In this document: positions 47,001 to 54,600 of the stretch, one piece after another
Numbering within the stretch: the first letter of the stretch is position 1
Layout: each line of letters begins with the position of its first letter
Assembly: GCF_011927945.1 (NCBI RefSeq)
Contig: NZ_JAATJM010000001.1
Coordinates: 1,373,501-1,437,500, forward strand
Origin: Brevundimonas alba
GTDB taxonomy: Bacteria > Pseudomonadota > Alphaproteobacteria > Caulobacterales > Caulobacteraceae
DNA length: 64,000 nucleotides
Reading direction: 5' to 3'
Translations under genes and position numbers: made by a program
The notes under the pieces: model-generated
What the model saw: only the letters and a program-made list of their open reading frames with translations
What the model was told of the DNA's origin: nothing
Databases searched by the model: none

Positions 47001-47978
47001 TACGCGCTCGCGGGCTCGGCCGTTCTGGTCCAGCTGGGCCTGAATACGGCGCACGACGGCGAAGGCGGGATCGACACCCTGAACGCCATCGAGAATGTCA
47101 CCGGATCGGACTTCAACGACACCCTCTTCGGCGACGGCGCGGCCAATGTTCTCAGCGGCGGCCTCGGCGCGGACGTCCTGATCGGCCTGGACGGGAACGA
47201 CACCCTGCGGGGTGGATCCGGCGCGGCCAACCAGCTTCAGGGCGGCGCGGGCGACGACCGTTACATCCTCGACGCCTCCGACACGATCGTCGAACTGGCC
47301 GGCGAAGGCGTCGACACGGTCGAGGCGCGGGTCGGCAGCTACACGCTCGGAAACAACGTCGAAAACCTGATCTACTCAGGCTCCGGCAAGTTCATCGGCG
47401 CGGGCAACGCCTTGAACAACGTCCTGACCGGCGGCGCCCTGAACGACATCTTCAGCGGCAAGGGCGGCAATGACACCATCAACGGCGGTCTCGGGACTGA
47501 CGAGGTGCAGCTACGTGGCGTCGCGGCCAACTACACCATCACCGCCGAAGGCGCGGGCTACCGCATCGTCGACAACGTCGCGGGCCGCGACGGCTCGACC
47601 TTCGTCACCTCGGTCGAGGTGCTCAGGTTCTCCAACAACACCACCACCACCCTGGTCTATCCGCCGGCCGGCCCGGCGCCGCTCGAGCCGTCGGAGAAGG
47701 GAGCCGGCGCACAGGTCCTGCCCACCGTCCACGATGACGGCTTCGTCCTGCCCGCCATCGTCGACGACCAGCCTCTCGTCCTTCCGGGCGCCGAGGCCCT
47801 CAAGTTCATCGACGAGCCGCTGGTTCTGCCCGGAGCCGACGACACGGACCCGCTATTCCTCCCGGTCGACGCGCGGCTGGACAGCCATCACGCCTTCATC
47901 GGCGACTGGATGATCACCCTGGATCCGGACGGCCAGCTGGCCGGCCTGCCGGCCTATCGGGAGAACGGCTGGTTCTAG
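44001..47978 (+). CDS. large secreted collar-repeat / RTX calcium-binding fusion protein
   Basis: A 1325-residue protein without a signal peptide. Residues about 70-435 hold three tandem phage-tail-collar (microcystin-dependent-protein) repeats, each with the signature YGGNGVNTFRLPDL, YGGDGITTFRIPDLRGR or YGGNGVTTFALPNLNDR. Residues about 450-725 look like beta-sandwich cadherin/VCBS-type modules (ATISGNVFSNNGSG, LNADGTFAYDPNGAF). Residues about 735-1200 carry RTX repeats (GTPGNDTLDGGNG, GGSGDDTLEGRGG, GGLGADVLIG), and a non-RTX tail of about 110 residues ends the protein. Family knowledge suggests type I secretion and Ca-dependent folding; no T1SS genes are nearby. Probably a surface or secreted adhesin (inference). 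Confidence 0.85.
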   Translation: MLAFPTHRGVSGSLINQGQADGPASPPSPMAALQAGASPGPLAASPPVDQPSNGYLEGIAFGNTVSNLQPSLALIQVMPLSGFYPQRDGPDGSSYGFQLGQVRTTAGNFSFAENTANGATLAIQQHTALFSILGVTYGGNGVNTFRLPDLGGLLTVGAGNGPGLSNFELGEFFGSVGHNLATANMPAAAGGGGQAFSNSQESLALRWLIAVDGYFPIEGGGGTDGSADMMGALSQWAGYFEPAGFMYADGRELLISDWPALYAIIGKAYGGDGITTFRIPDLRGRTAVGADNDSPVGTVTGAETVLLNTDNLPTAAGGVGAPISNLQPTLAVTYLIATTGAFPSRGDSADSEIMYLGEVIAFAGDFTPGGYMEANGQLLSIQSNQALFALLGTTYGGNGVTTFALPNLNDRAVMGTGYNPELGYVAQGQVWGAESTTLTSADIVNIAPTIAGLQTDDTGVEQVYDRLDQSVDIQDYNLDVRGYGGATLAIGRQGGASAEDAFRIDATGASFTISGTDASGALLVAGVTVATYALSGGVLTITFANAATSALVDSVASRIAYANQSDTPPASVTLAYTFRDGNLGAQGAGGVGVHIGTTVVALTAVNDAAVARPDAVSGAEAATISGNVFSNNGSGVDSDAEGDAFTVTAVNGVGASVGVQITLPSGALLTLNADGTFAYDPNGAFAFAPGAGSGASNPPPTDSFTYTLAGGGVSTVTVTINGQDSDGDVLVGTPGNDTLDGGNGVDTVDYSGASSGVSAQLNDTIAARDGDGGFDTLVNIENLTGSAFNDLLIGSNGGNVLIGGAGSDILLGLGGNDRLVGGTGASNQLQGGLGDDTYVVDATDTIVEAAGQGYDTIETSRLNYTLNANVEALRYTGGGAFTGRGNALDNRVEGGSGDDFLSGRGGVDLLDGNTGSDTADYGQAAGAVTASLFEGAASNDGDGSTDTLSEIENIQGSAFGDRLTGDGSVNRLTGGSGDDTLEGRGGADLLFGGTGSDTASYALAGSAVLVQLGLNTAHDGEGGIDTLNAIENVTGSDFNDTLFGDGAANVLSGGLGADVLIGLDGNDTLRGGSGAANQLQGGAGDDRYILDASDTIVELAGEGVDTVEARVGSYTLGNNVENLIYSGSGKFIGAGNALNNVLTGGALNDIFSGKGGNDTINGGLGTDEVQLRGVAANYTITAEGAGYRIVDNVAGRDGSTFVTSVEVLRFSNNTTTTLVYPPAGPAPLEPSEKGAGAQVLPTVHDDGFVLPAIVDDQPLVLPGAEALKFIDEPLVLPGADDTDPLFLPVDARLDSHHAFIGDWMITLDPDGQLAGLPAYRENGWF

Positions 47979-48020
47979 GCCCCGGAGCTTGAGCAGGGGC
48001 GGCGGCCCACCCTTGGCAAG

Positions 48021-48050
48021 GGTCCGCTCCCGACCCATGGCGGACGTTTA
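48021..48050. repeat. palindromic intergenic repeat, copy 1
   Basis: GTCCGC (48022-48027) and GCGGAC (48040-48045) are separated by 12 bases containing CGACCCA. This is one of four copies within 1 kb with identical arm spacing. Confidence 0.7.
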
Positions 48051-48074
48051 CAGCGCCACGCACAGCCAGTCGGA

Positions 48075-48353
48075 TCACCCCTCTCGAGAGGCCCTGTCGC
48101 CCCAGGGCAGGGCCTCCACATCTCGAACGTGACCGCGCCGGGTCGTGCACTGGACGCCGGGGCGACCATTGTGGGCGGGTTCCCAGCCGTAGATGAGCGT
48201 CTCCGTGCCAGGCACGTCCTGAACTATGGCTGGCTCATCCAGCTGCACTCCGAGACTGGCCGCGCGTGCCCGGCACACGTCTTCGGTCGAGAGTGTTTGG
48301 GAGCCTGACGCCGCGGAAAGCACAATCGCGATGAGCGTCCGTCGGGCTTTCAT
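48075..48353 (-). CDS. small exported hypothetical protein
   Basis: A 92-residue ORF beginning with a basic/hydrophobic signal-like segment (MKARRTLIAIVLSAASG), then a compact region with two Cys (EDVCRARAASLG, GVQCTTRRGHVRDVE) and an IYGWEPAHNGRPG stretch that looks like a real folded domain rather than random translation. It is probably periplasmic. It lies between two copies of the palindromic repeat. No family recognised; a missed longer form is not possible because of flanking stops. Confidence 0.5.
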   Translation of the reverse strand: MKARRTLIAIVLSAASGSQTLSTEDVCRARAASLGVQLDEPAIVQDVPGTETLIYGWEPAHNGRPGVQCTTRRGHVRDVEALPWGDRASREG

Positions 48354-48407
48354 GCGCTCAGGCTATCAGTGGGCCTCCACAAGGTCGATTTTCGACCTGT
48401 GCGTGAC

Positions 48408-48436
48408 AGTCCGCTCCCGACCCATTGCGGGCGTCC
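48408..48436. repeat. palindromic intergenic repeat, copy 2
   Basis: GTCCGC (48409-48414), a 12-base spacer and GCGGGC (48427-48432), one arm mismatch. The inner sequence matches copy 1 closely (TCCCGACCCAT). It lies 21 bp before the tRNA-like relic. Confidence 0.65.
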
Positions 48437-48456
48437 AACGCTGCCGTATGCTGACA

Positions 48457-48531
48457 GCGGGTGCGGTAGCATAACTGGAGAGTGCATCAGGTTCGCCCTG
48501 AAGACGCTGGGTTCAAGTCCCGGCCCGCGCC
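48457..48531 (+). pseudogene. tRNA-like relic
   Basis: A canonical T-arm is present: CTGGG / TTCAAGT / CCCGG at 48507-48523. The acceptor-like arms GCGGG (48457-48461) and CCCGC (48524-48528) pair. A D-arm-like TAGCATAACTGGAGAGTGC region is also seen. The anticodon stem TCAGG/CCTGA closes over only five bases instead of seven, and two acceptor positions mismatch, so it is unlikely to work as a tRNA. It may be a decayed tRNA or the attachment-site end of a lost element. Confidence 0.4.
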
Positions 48532-48561
48532 TGCAACGTCCGCTGTTCGCATCCCTCTGAC

Positions 48562-48590
48562 GGTCCGCTTCCGACCCGTTGCGGACATTG
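48562..48590. repeat. palindromic intergenic repeat, copy 3
   Basis: GTCCGC (48563-48568) and GCGGAC (48581-48586) with the same 12-base spacing; inner sequence TTCCGACCCGTT. It lies 30 bp beyond the tRNA-like relic, so copies 2 and 3 flank the relic on both sides. Confidence 0.7.
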
Positions 48591-48634
48591 GCAATGAGGC
48601 TAAGTTCGATGGCTGAACCGAGGCGCAGCGGACA

Positions 48635-48958
48635 ATGATGAAGGAAGTCGCCCTGCTATTGGCTGTCGGCGCAGTGCCGTGGTTGAGCCCGCCAAACGCC
48701 ACACCGGTGACAACCGCCGAGGAGGCTTGTGCAGCAGTAAAAGCCCACGTCGTATCGCGGAATAGCCGAGCGGCGTCGGTGATAGCGTTCTGCGACCACA
48801 TTCCGGAAACCGAGAGCCCTCGCGGCTACTACGTCATGGCTCTGCACAGCAATCGCGAGTGTGAAGGCATTTGCAGCACCAACATGGGGTGGTTTGCCGT
48901 CCAGAAATCGACGGGCGACGTGCTTGACTGGGACGTTGCGGAATGGCGACCGGGATAG
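48635..48958 (+). CDS. small exported hypothetical protein
   Basis: A 107-residue ORF. The N-terminal hydrophobic stretch (EVALLLAVGAVPWLS) looks like a signal peptide. The body has paired cysteines (ACAAVKAHVV, IAFCDHIPE, RECEGICSTNMGW) and ends in a GWFAVQKSTGDVLDWDVAEW region typical of a small folded domain. An ATG-ATG start is preceded by only a weak ribosome binding site. No family recognised. It stands alone, with repeat copies on both sides. Confidence 0.6.
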   Translation: MMKEVALLLAVGAVPWLSPPNATPVTTAEEACAAVKAHVVSRNSRAASVIAFCDHIPETESPRGYYVMALHSNRECEGICSTNMGWFAVQKSTGDVLDWDVAEWRPG

Positions 48959-48976
48959 CCGATCGATGGCCTCGGG

Positions 48977-49010
48977 AATGTCCACTTCCCACCCTTAGCC
49001 GACGTTTGCA
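48977..49010. repeat. palindromic intergenic repeat, diverged copy 4
   Basis: GTCCAC (48980-48985), 12 bases, then GCCGAC (48998-49003). The arms are diverged but the spacing and inner CCCACCCTTA are retained. Confidence 0.5.
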
Positions 49011-49107
49011 CCGGCTGCTCGTCGCCAACTGCGAAGAGGGTGGACGGCCGTGAGTTGAGGGCCCGCCGCCGCCATTTTCGGTTCGGCTTGAGGATTGCAG
49101 AGTGGGG

Positions 49108-49140
49108 GGTGTCAACCTGACACCGAGGAATATATTCCTC
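49108..49140. repeat. two adjacent perfect palindromes
   Basis: GGTGTCA-acc-TGACACC (49108-49124) is immediately followed by GAGGAATATATTCCTC (49125-49140). Both are perfect. The second is AT-rich at its centre, unusual for this region, and could be a protein-binding site. Confidence 0.6.
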
Positions 49141-49261
49141 TCTGTCCCTTGACCCTCTCTCCCCGCTCCCCATGTTCCGACGGCATGGCCTTCAGGCCCT
49201 GCAGGGTCTTTGACAATCGGGTGAGGAGCGCGGCGGTTCAGCGGCGTTCTGCAGCACGCTT

Positions 49262-49324
49262 CGGACGGAGCGGACTCTACGCACTGAGCGGACTCTGCGG
49301 ACTCTTCGCACTCTTCGGACCCTA
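49262..49324. repeat. 9-bp tandem repeat (seven units)
   Basis: Consecutive nonamers of the form CGGACTCTN or CGCACTCTN run from 49262 to 49324. A 17-base piece, CTTCGCACTCTTCGGAC, recurs on the opposite strand inside the 3' end of the gene at 57357-58004. Confidence 0.65.
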
Positions 49325-49381
49325 ATTTTTGGGATTACATCCGGGTAAAACCTCTCATCCCCAAGGAATCCGATTCCGCGT

Positions 49382-49411
49382 TTGACTCTGTTCCCGGCTG
49401 GAACAAATAAT
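49382..49411 (+). promoter_or_regulatory. imuA promoter
   Basis: TTGACT (49382-49387), an 18-bp spacer and AATAAT (49406-49411) form a good sigma-70-type promoter about 24 bp before the imuA ATG. The -10 lies inside the LexA operator, so LexA binding should block polymerase. Confidence 0.6.
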
Positions 49412-49415
49412 GAAC
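49401..49415. promoter_or_regulatory. LexA (SOS) box
   Basis: GAAC-N7-GAAC (49401-49404 and 49412-49415) is the reverse complement of the direct-repeat GTTC-N7-GTTC operator known for alphaproteobacterial LexA. It overlaps the -10 of the imuA promoter, and imuAB-dnaE2 is a classic SOS operon. Confidence 0.85.
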
Positions 49416-49434
49416 ATCCAGCTTCTGAACGATC

Positions 49435-50088
49435 ATGAACCCGTCGCCCATCCTGTCACAGGACCCGTTCCCGGAGGTCGCCGCGCCGCTTGAGGAGGCG
49501 TGCGCGCCATCGCCCCGCGACGTGGGCGCGGCCGTGCTGTTCGCGGTGTCGCGGCGGCGGGCGGGCGACGACCGGCCGCTGCTGATGACCGCGCCCCGGG
49601 CGTTGTTCGTGGAATACGGCCGTCCCTACGGCCCCGGTCTGGCCGGCCTGCCCTTCATCCTCGCGCCCGTCTCCACCCTGGCCGAGGCCCTGTGGACCAT
49701 GGAGCAGGGGCTGCGCTCGGGCGCGGTGTCGATGGGGCTGGGCGCGGTCGAGGGCGCGACCCTGGCCCAGACCCGGCGGCTGGATTTCGCGGCGAAACAG
49801 GGCGAGGCCGTCGGCCTGATCCTGTCGCGGGGGCTGGAGGGGCTCAGCGCGGCCCGCCGCCGCTGGCGCATCTCGACGCAGCCCAGCGCCGTCGACCCCG
49901 AGGACGAGCGCGCCCCCGGCCCGGGCCGCCTTCTCGCCGAACTGACGCGCGGACGGGGCGAGCGGCCCGGCGCATGGATGCTGGAGCAGGATGATGAGAC
50001 GCATCGTCTCCGTCTGGCTGATCGACTGGCCGATCTCGGTCCGCCGTCGATCGCTGGAACGGGCGCGCCGTCCGGCCTCGCCGCCTGA
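49435..50088 (+). CDS. imuA: ImuA, SOS mutasome accessory protein
   Basis: A 217-residue RecA/SulA-like protein of the mutasome (DVGAAVLFAVSRRRAGDDRPLL, PFILAPVSTLAEALWTMEQGL, RRRWRISTQPS). It works with ImuB and DnaE2 in error-prone replication past damage. No intact Walker A is seen, as is usual for ImuA. The start is 19 bp after the LexA box. Its 3' end overlaps imuB by about 95 bp in a different frame, an arrangement found in related genomes. Confidence 0.88.
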   Translation: MNPSPILSQDPFPEVAAPLEEACAPSPRDVGAAVLFAVSRRRAGDDRPLLMTAPRALFVEYGRPYGPGLAGLPFILAPVSTLAEALWTMEQGLRSGAVSMGLGAVEGATLAQTRRLDFAAKQGEAVGLILSRGLEGLSAARRRWRISTQPSAVDPEDERAPGPGRLLAELTRGRGERPGAWMLEQDDETHRLRLADRLADLGPPSIAGTGAPSGLAA

Positions 50089-51607
50089 TCCCGCCCTCGA
50101 CCCCCGCAATCCGTTCGCCCTGATCCTCAAGAACAGCCGGGGCGCGGCGGTGCTCCACGCCCTGAATCCGGCCGCCCGGGCGGCGGGGCTGCGGCGCGAA
50201 CAGGGTCAGGCCGACGCCCTGGCCATGATCCCCTACCTGCTGCGCCAGCCCGCCGATCCCGCCGCCGACGAACGGGCCCTGAAGGCGCTGGCCCACTGGG
50301 CCGAGCGCTGGTCCCCCTCGGTCAGCGTCGATCCCTCCGGCGACGGGCTGGAAGGCCTGTTCCTCGACGTCACCGGCGCGGCCCATCTGTTCGGCGGCGA
50401 GGCGGCGCTGCTGCGCCAGATCCGCGACCGGCTGGCCGAGGCCGGCATCCCCGCCCGCGTCGCCATGGCCCCCACGCCCGGCGCGGCCTGGGCTCTGGCC
50501 CGCTGGGGCGGCGGCGACGGTCAGGCGCCCATCGCGGCCGACGACACGGTCCGCGACCTGCTGGCCCCCCTGCCGGTCGAGGCCCTGCGGATACAGGACC
50601 GCACCCTCAGGCAGGCGCGCCGCTTCGGCCTCAAGCGGATCGGCGACCTCTATCCCATGCCCCGTGCCGGACTGGCCCGCCGCTTCCGCAAGGAGGGCGG
50701 GGTCGATCTGGTCCAGCGTCTGGATCAGGCCCTCGGCCATGCCGCCGAGGCCCTCGTTCCCGTCCGCCCGCCGGCCCGCTATCGCGCCTGGCAGACCTGG
50801 ATGGAGCCGGTCGCCGATCTGGAGGGTGTGGAGGCCCGGTTGTCCGAACTGGTCGCCGACCTCGCCGCCCCCCTTGAGCGTGACGGGCAGGGCGCCCGGT
50901 CCCTGACCCTGACCGGCTTCCGCTCGGACGGCGGCGCCACCGCCCTGTCGGTCCGCATGGGCCTTCCGGGCCGGGACGCCGGCATCTGGCTGCGCCTGTT
51001 CCGCGAGGCCGGTCTGGGCAATCTGGAGCTGGGCTTCGGTCTCGACGCCCTGATGCTGACCGCCGACGTGGTCGAGCCCATGCCCGCCCGTCAGGCCGCT
51101 CTGGAGACCGAGGCGGAGACCCGGCAGGCCGAAAGCCTCGCCGCCCTGCTGGACCGGCTGACGGCCCGGCTGGGCGAGGATCGGGTGCTGGCGCCCGAGG
51201 CGGTGGACAGCTGGATCCCCGAACGGGCCGAGCGGCTGCGTCCCGCCCTGGGCCGCCGCGTCGAGGGCGATGCGGGCGGCATGAGCCGCCGCCCGATCCT
51301 GCTGCTGGAGCCGCCCGAGCCCATCAAGGATCCCCTGTTCGACCTGCCCGACGGGGCCCCGGTCCGCTTCATCTGGCGCCGCGCTCCCCGCCGGGTGACC
51401 CGCGCCGAGGGGCCCGAGCGGCTGTCCCCCGAATGGTGGAGGACGGCCAAGGCCCGCACCCGCGACTACTACTGCCTCGAGGACGCCGACGGGGCCCGCT
51501 ACTGGGTCTTCCGCGAGGGCCTCTATGGCCGCGACTACACCGGCGACCCGAAGCTGGTGAACGAGGAGCGCGCGCCCAGCTGGTGGATGCACGGGGTGCT
51601 GCCGTGA
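49991..51607 (+). CDS. imuB: ImuB, inactive Y-family DNA polymerase homologue
   Basis: A 538-residue Y-family-like protein that serves as the mutasome hub, binding the beta clamp and DnaE2. It begins MMRRIVSVWLIDWPIS. The polymerase palm pattern is present (GLEGLFLDVTGAAHLFGG), but the acidic residues of active Y-family enzymes are not all conserved, as is typical for ImuB. The C-terminal part includes the WWRTAKARTRDYYCLE segment. Either of two adjacent ATG codons could start it. Its stop overlaps the dnaE2 start (GTGA). Confidence 0.9.
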   Translation: MMRRIVSVWLIDWPISVRRRSLERARRPASPPDPALDPRNPFALILKNSRGAAVLHALNPAARAAGLRREQGQADALAMIPYLLRQPADPAADERALKALAHWAERWSPSVSVDPSGDGLEGLFLDVTGAAHLFGGEAALLRQIRDRLAEAGIPARVAMAPTPGAAWALARWGGGDGQAPIAADDTVRDLLAPLPVEALRIQDRTLRQARRFGLKRIGDLYPMPRAGLARRFRKEGGVDLVQRLDQALGHAAEALVPVRPPARYRAWQTWMEPVADLEGVEARLSELVADLAAPLERDGQGARSLTLTGFRSDGGATALSVRMGLPGRDAGIWLRLFREAGLGNLELGFGLDALMLTADVVEPMPARQAALETEAETRQAESLAALLDRLTARLGEDRVLAPEAVDSWIPERAERLRPALGRRVEGDAGGMSRRPILLLEPPEPIKDPLFDLPDGAPVRFIWRRAPRRVTRAEGPERLSPEWWRTAKARTRDYYCLEDADGARYWVFREGLYGRDYTGDPKLVNEERAPSWWMHGVLP

Positions 51608-54600
51608 GCGGCTGGACCGGCGAATACGCCGAGCTCGGCGCCATGACCAACTTCAGCTTCCTCGAGGGCGCCTCCCACCCCGGCGAGCTGATGATGCAGG
51701 CGAAGTCGCTGGGGCTGGCCGCCGTGGGCGTGGCCGACCGCAACACCTTGGCCGGCATCGTCCGGGCCCTGATGGGCGCCGAGGAGGTCGGCTTGCGGCT
51801 GGTGATCGGCTCGCGGCTGGTCTTCACCGACGGCACGGCCCTGATGGTCTTCCCCCGCGACCGCGCCGCCTACGGCCGCCTCTGCCGCCTGCTCTCCCTC
51901 GGCAAGAGCGAGGCGGTGCCCCAGCCCGGCGCCGATCCCGACGGCGAGCGCATCGAGAAGGCCGAGACCCGCCTGACCTTCGAACAGGCCCTTGGTCTGG
52001 GCGAAGGCATGATCGCCCTCGTTCCCGCGCCCGACCACCCGGACGAAGCCTTCGAGACGCGGCTGGCGGCGTGGCGGCGCGCCTGGCCCGACGACCTCTA
52101 TCTGGCCGCCTCGCCCCTCTGGCGCGGAGACGACCGCCGGCGCCTGAACCGGCTGGCCGCCATGGCCCGCCGCACCCGCGCGCCCATGATCGCCACCAAC
52201 GCCGTCCTCTACCACCACCCCGACCGCCGCATGCTGCAGGACGTCCTGACCTGCATCCGCGAAGGGACCACCATCGACAAGGCCGGCCGCCGTCTACAGG
52301 CCAACGCCGAACGCTTTCTCAAGCCCCCCACCCAGATGGCCCGCCTGTTCCGCGGCCACGAAGCCGCGCTGGCCCGCACCATGGATGTGGCGAGAGCCTG
52401 CACCTTCTCGCTGCGGGAGCTCAGCTATCAATACCCGGACGAACCCGTTCCTCCGGGATACTCCCCGCAGGGCTGGTTGACCCGGCTGACGCTGAGGGGC
52501 GCCCGCTCCCGCTGGCCCGACGGCGTTCCGCCCGACGTCAAGGAGACGATCCACAAGGAGCTCAAGCTGGTCCGGTCGCTGGACTACGCGCCCTACTTCC
52601 TGACCGTCCACGACATCGTCGACTGGGCTCGCTCCCGTCCCGACCCCATCCTCTGCCAGGGCCGGGGCTCCGCCGCCAATTCGGTGATCTGCTTCTGCCT
52701 CGGCATCACCAATGTCGATCCCACCCGGCAGGATCTTCTGATCGAGCGCTTCATCTCCTCCGAGCGCTCCGAGCCGCCCGACATCGACGTCGACTTCGAG
52801 CACGAGCGGCGCGAGGAAGTCATGCAGCAGGTCTACAGGCGCTATGGCCGGGACCGCGCCGGGATCGTGGCGACGATCATCCACTACCGCCCCCGATCCG
52901 CCATCCGCGACGTGGGCAAGGCGCTCGGCCTGACCGAGGACGTCACCGCCCGCATGGCCGACACCGTCTGGGGCTCATGGGGCTCGAAGGTCGAAGAAGG
53001 CCATGTCGATCGGACCGGTTTGAGCCGCGACGATGCCCGGATGAAGCTGGCGCTGGAACTGACCGCCGAACTGATCCAGTTCCCGCGCCACCTCAGCCAG
53101 CACGTCGGCGGCTTCGTGCTCAGCCAGACGCCCCTGCTCGAGATCGTGCCCATCGGCAACGCCGCCATGCCGGACCGCACCTTCATCGAATGGGACAAGG
53201 ACGACATCGACTTCCTCAAGCTGATGAAGGTCGACGTCCTGGCGCTCGGCATGCTGACAGCGATGAAGCGCGCCTTCCGCATGATCGAGACGACCTATGG
53301 CCGGCCTCTGCCCGACACCGCCGCCGTCCCCGCCGAGCGCCGCGGCGTCTACGACATGCTGTGCAGGGCCGACTCCCTCGGGGTCTTCCAAGTCGAGAGC
53401 CGGGCCCAGATGAGCATGCTGCCCCGGCTCCGGCCGGTGGAGTTCTACGATCTGGTGGTCCAGGTCGCGATCGTCCGGCCCGGCCCCATCCAGGGCAAGA
53501 TGGTCCACCCCTATCTGCAACGCCGGATGGAGCGCCGGGCCTATGAGGCCAGACCCGGCGCAGGCAAATACCGCTTCTCCATGCCGGGCTCGACGAAGAA
53601 CCCCGAAGAGCTGGCCAACATCCTGCGCAAGACGCTGGGGGTGCCCCTGTTCCAGGAACAGGCGATGAAGATCGCCATGGTGGCGGCGGAATTCACCGGC
53701 GACGAGGCCAATGGTCTTCGGCGCGCCATGGCCACCTTCCGGCACAACGGCACCATCGGCAATTACGAGACCCTGATGGTCAGCCGGATGATCAGGCGCG
53801 GCTACGATCCCGACTTCGCCCAGAACTGCTTCAACCAGATCAAAGGCTTTGGCGAATACGGCTTTCCCGAGAGTCACGCCTCCGCCTTTGCCCACCTCGT
53901 CTACGTCTCGGCCTGGGTGAAATGGCTGTATCCGGACGTCTTCGCCGCCTGCCTGCTGAACAGCCAGCCGATGGGCTTCTACGCCCCGGCCCAGATCGTT
54001 CGTGACGCCCGCGAGCACAAGGTCGAGGTGCGGCACCCGGACGTCAACGCCAGCGGCTGGGATGCGACGCTGGAGCCCCGGGCGGGACGCCGTCGCCGCG
54101 CCCTGCGGCTGGGCATGCGCTCCATCGACGGGTTCCGAAAGGAGTGGGCCGATCGGATTGTGGAGGTTCGGCAGGCGGGGCCGTTCGGCGATCTGGAAGA
54201 CCTGCGGGTGCGGGCGCAGTTGCCGTCGGCGGCGCTGGACCGGCTGGCGGAGGCGGACGCCTATGGCTCACTGGACCTGTCGCGCCGGCAAGGGCTGTGG
54301 GCGGCCAAGGGCGCGGCTCCGGCCGCCTCTGCCCCGCTGTTCGAGGCCATGGGGCTGGACGAGACCGACGGCCAGCCGCCGGATGCCCTGCCCGAGCTGG
54401 CGCATTCCGAGGAGGTGGTCGGCGATTACCAGTCCCTGCGCCTGTCCCTGAAAGGCCACCCCGTCGCCTTCCTGAGGGAGCGGCTCAAGCAGGCGGGTGC
54501 GGTAATGGCGCGGGCCTGCGAGGCTGTGGCCAATGGCCGCCGGACGGTGGTGGGCGGGGTGGTGCTGGTCAGGCAGCGGCCCGGCACGGCCAAGGGCGTC

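Larger units (their letters stand above)
48959..49434. other. non-coding stretch with repeats and palindromes
   Basis: No convincing gene is seen in these 476 bp; the ORFs here in several frames are short and have no coding character. It holds repeat copy 4 (48980-49003) and a 7-bp inverted repeat GGTGTCA/TGACACC (49108-49124). A perfect 16-bp palindrome GAGGAATATATTCCTC (49125-49140) directly abuts it. Seven 9-bp tandem units (49262-49324) and the imuA promoter follow. Confidence 0.6.

Noticed and set aside
48656-48985. Minus-strand ORF of 109 codons opposite the small exported protein
   Set aside because: It lacks a signal or domain pattern; the plus-strand ORF has a signal peptide, paired Cys and a protein-like end.
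49262-49324. CRISPR array
   Set aside because: The 9-bp units are contiguous, without spacers, and no cas genes are in the window.
49844-51592. Long minus-strand open frame opposite imuB
   Set aside because: Shadow of the imuB codon bias, with no start signal and no protein-like pattern.
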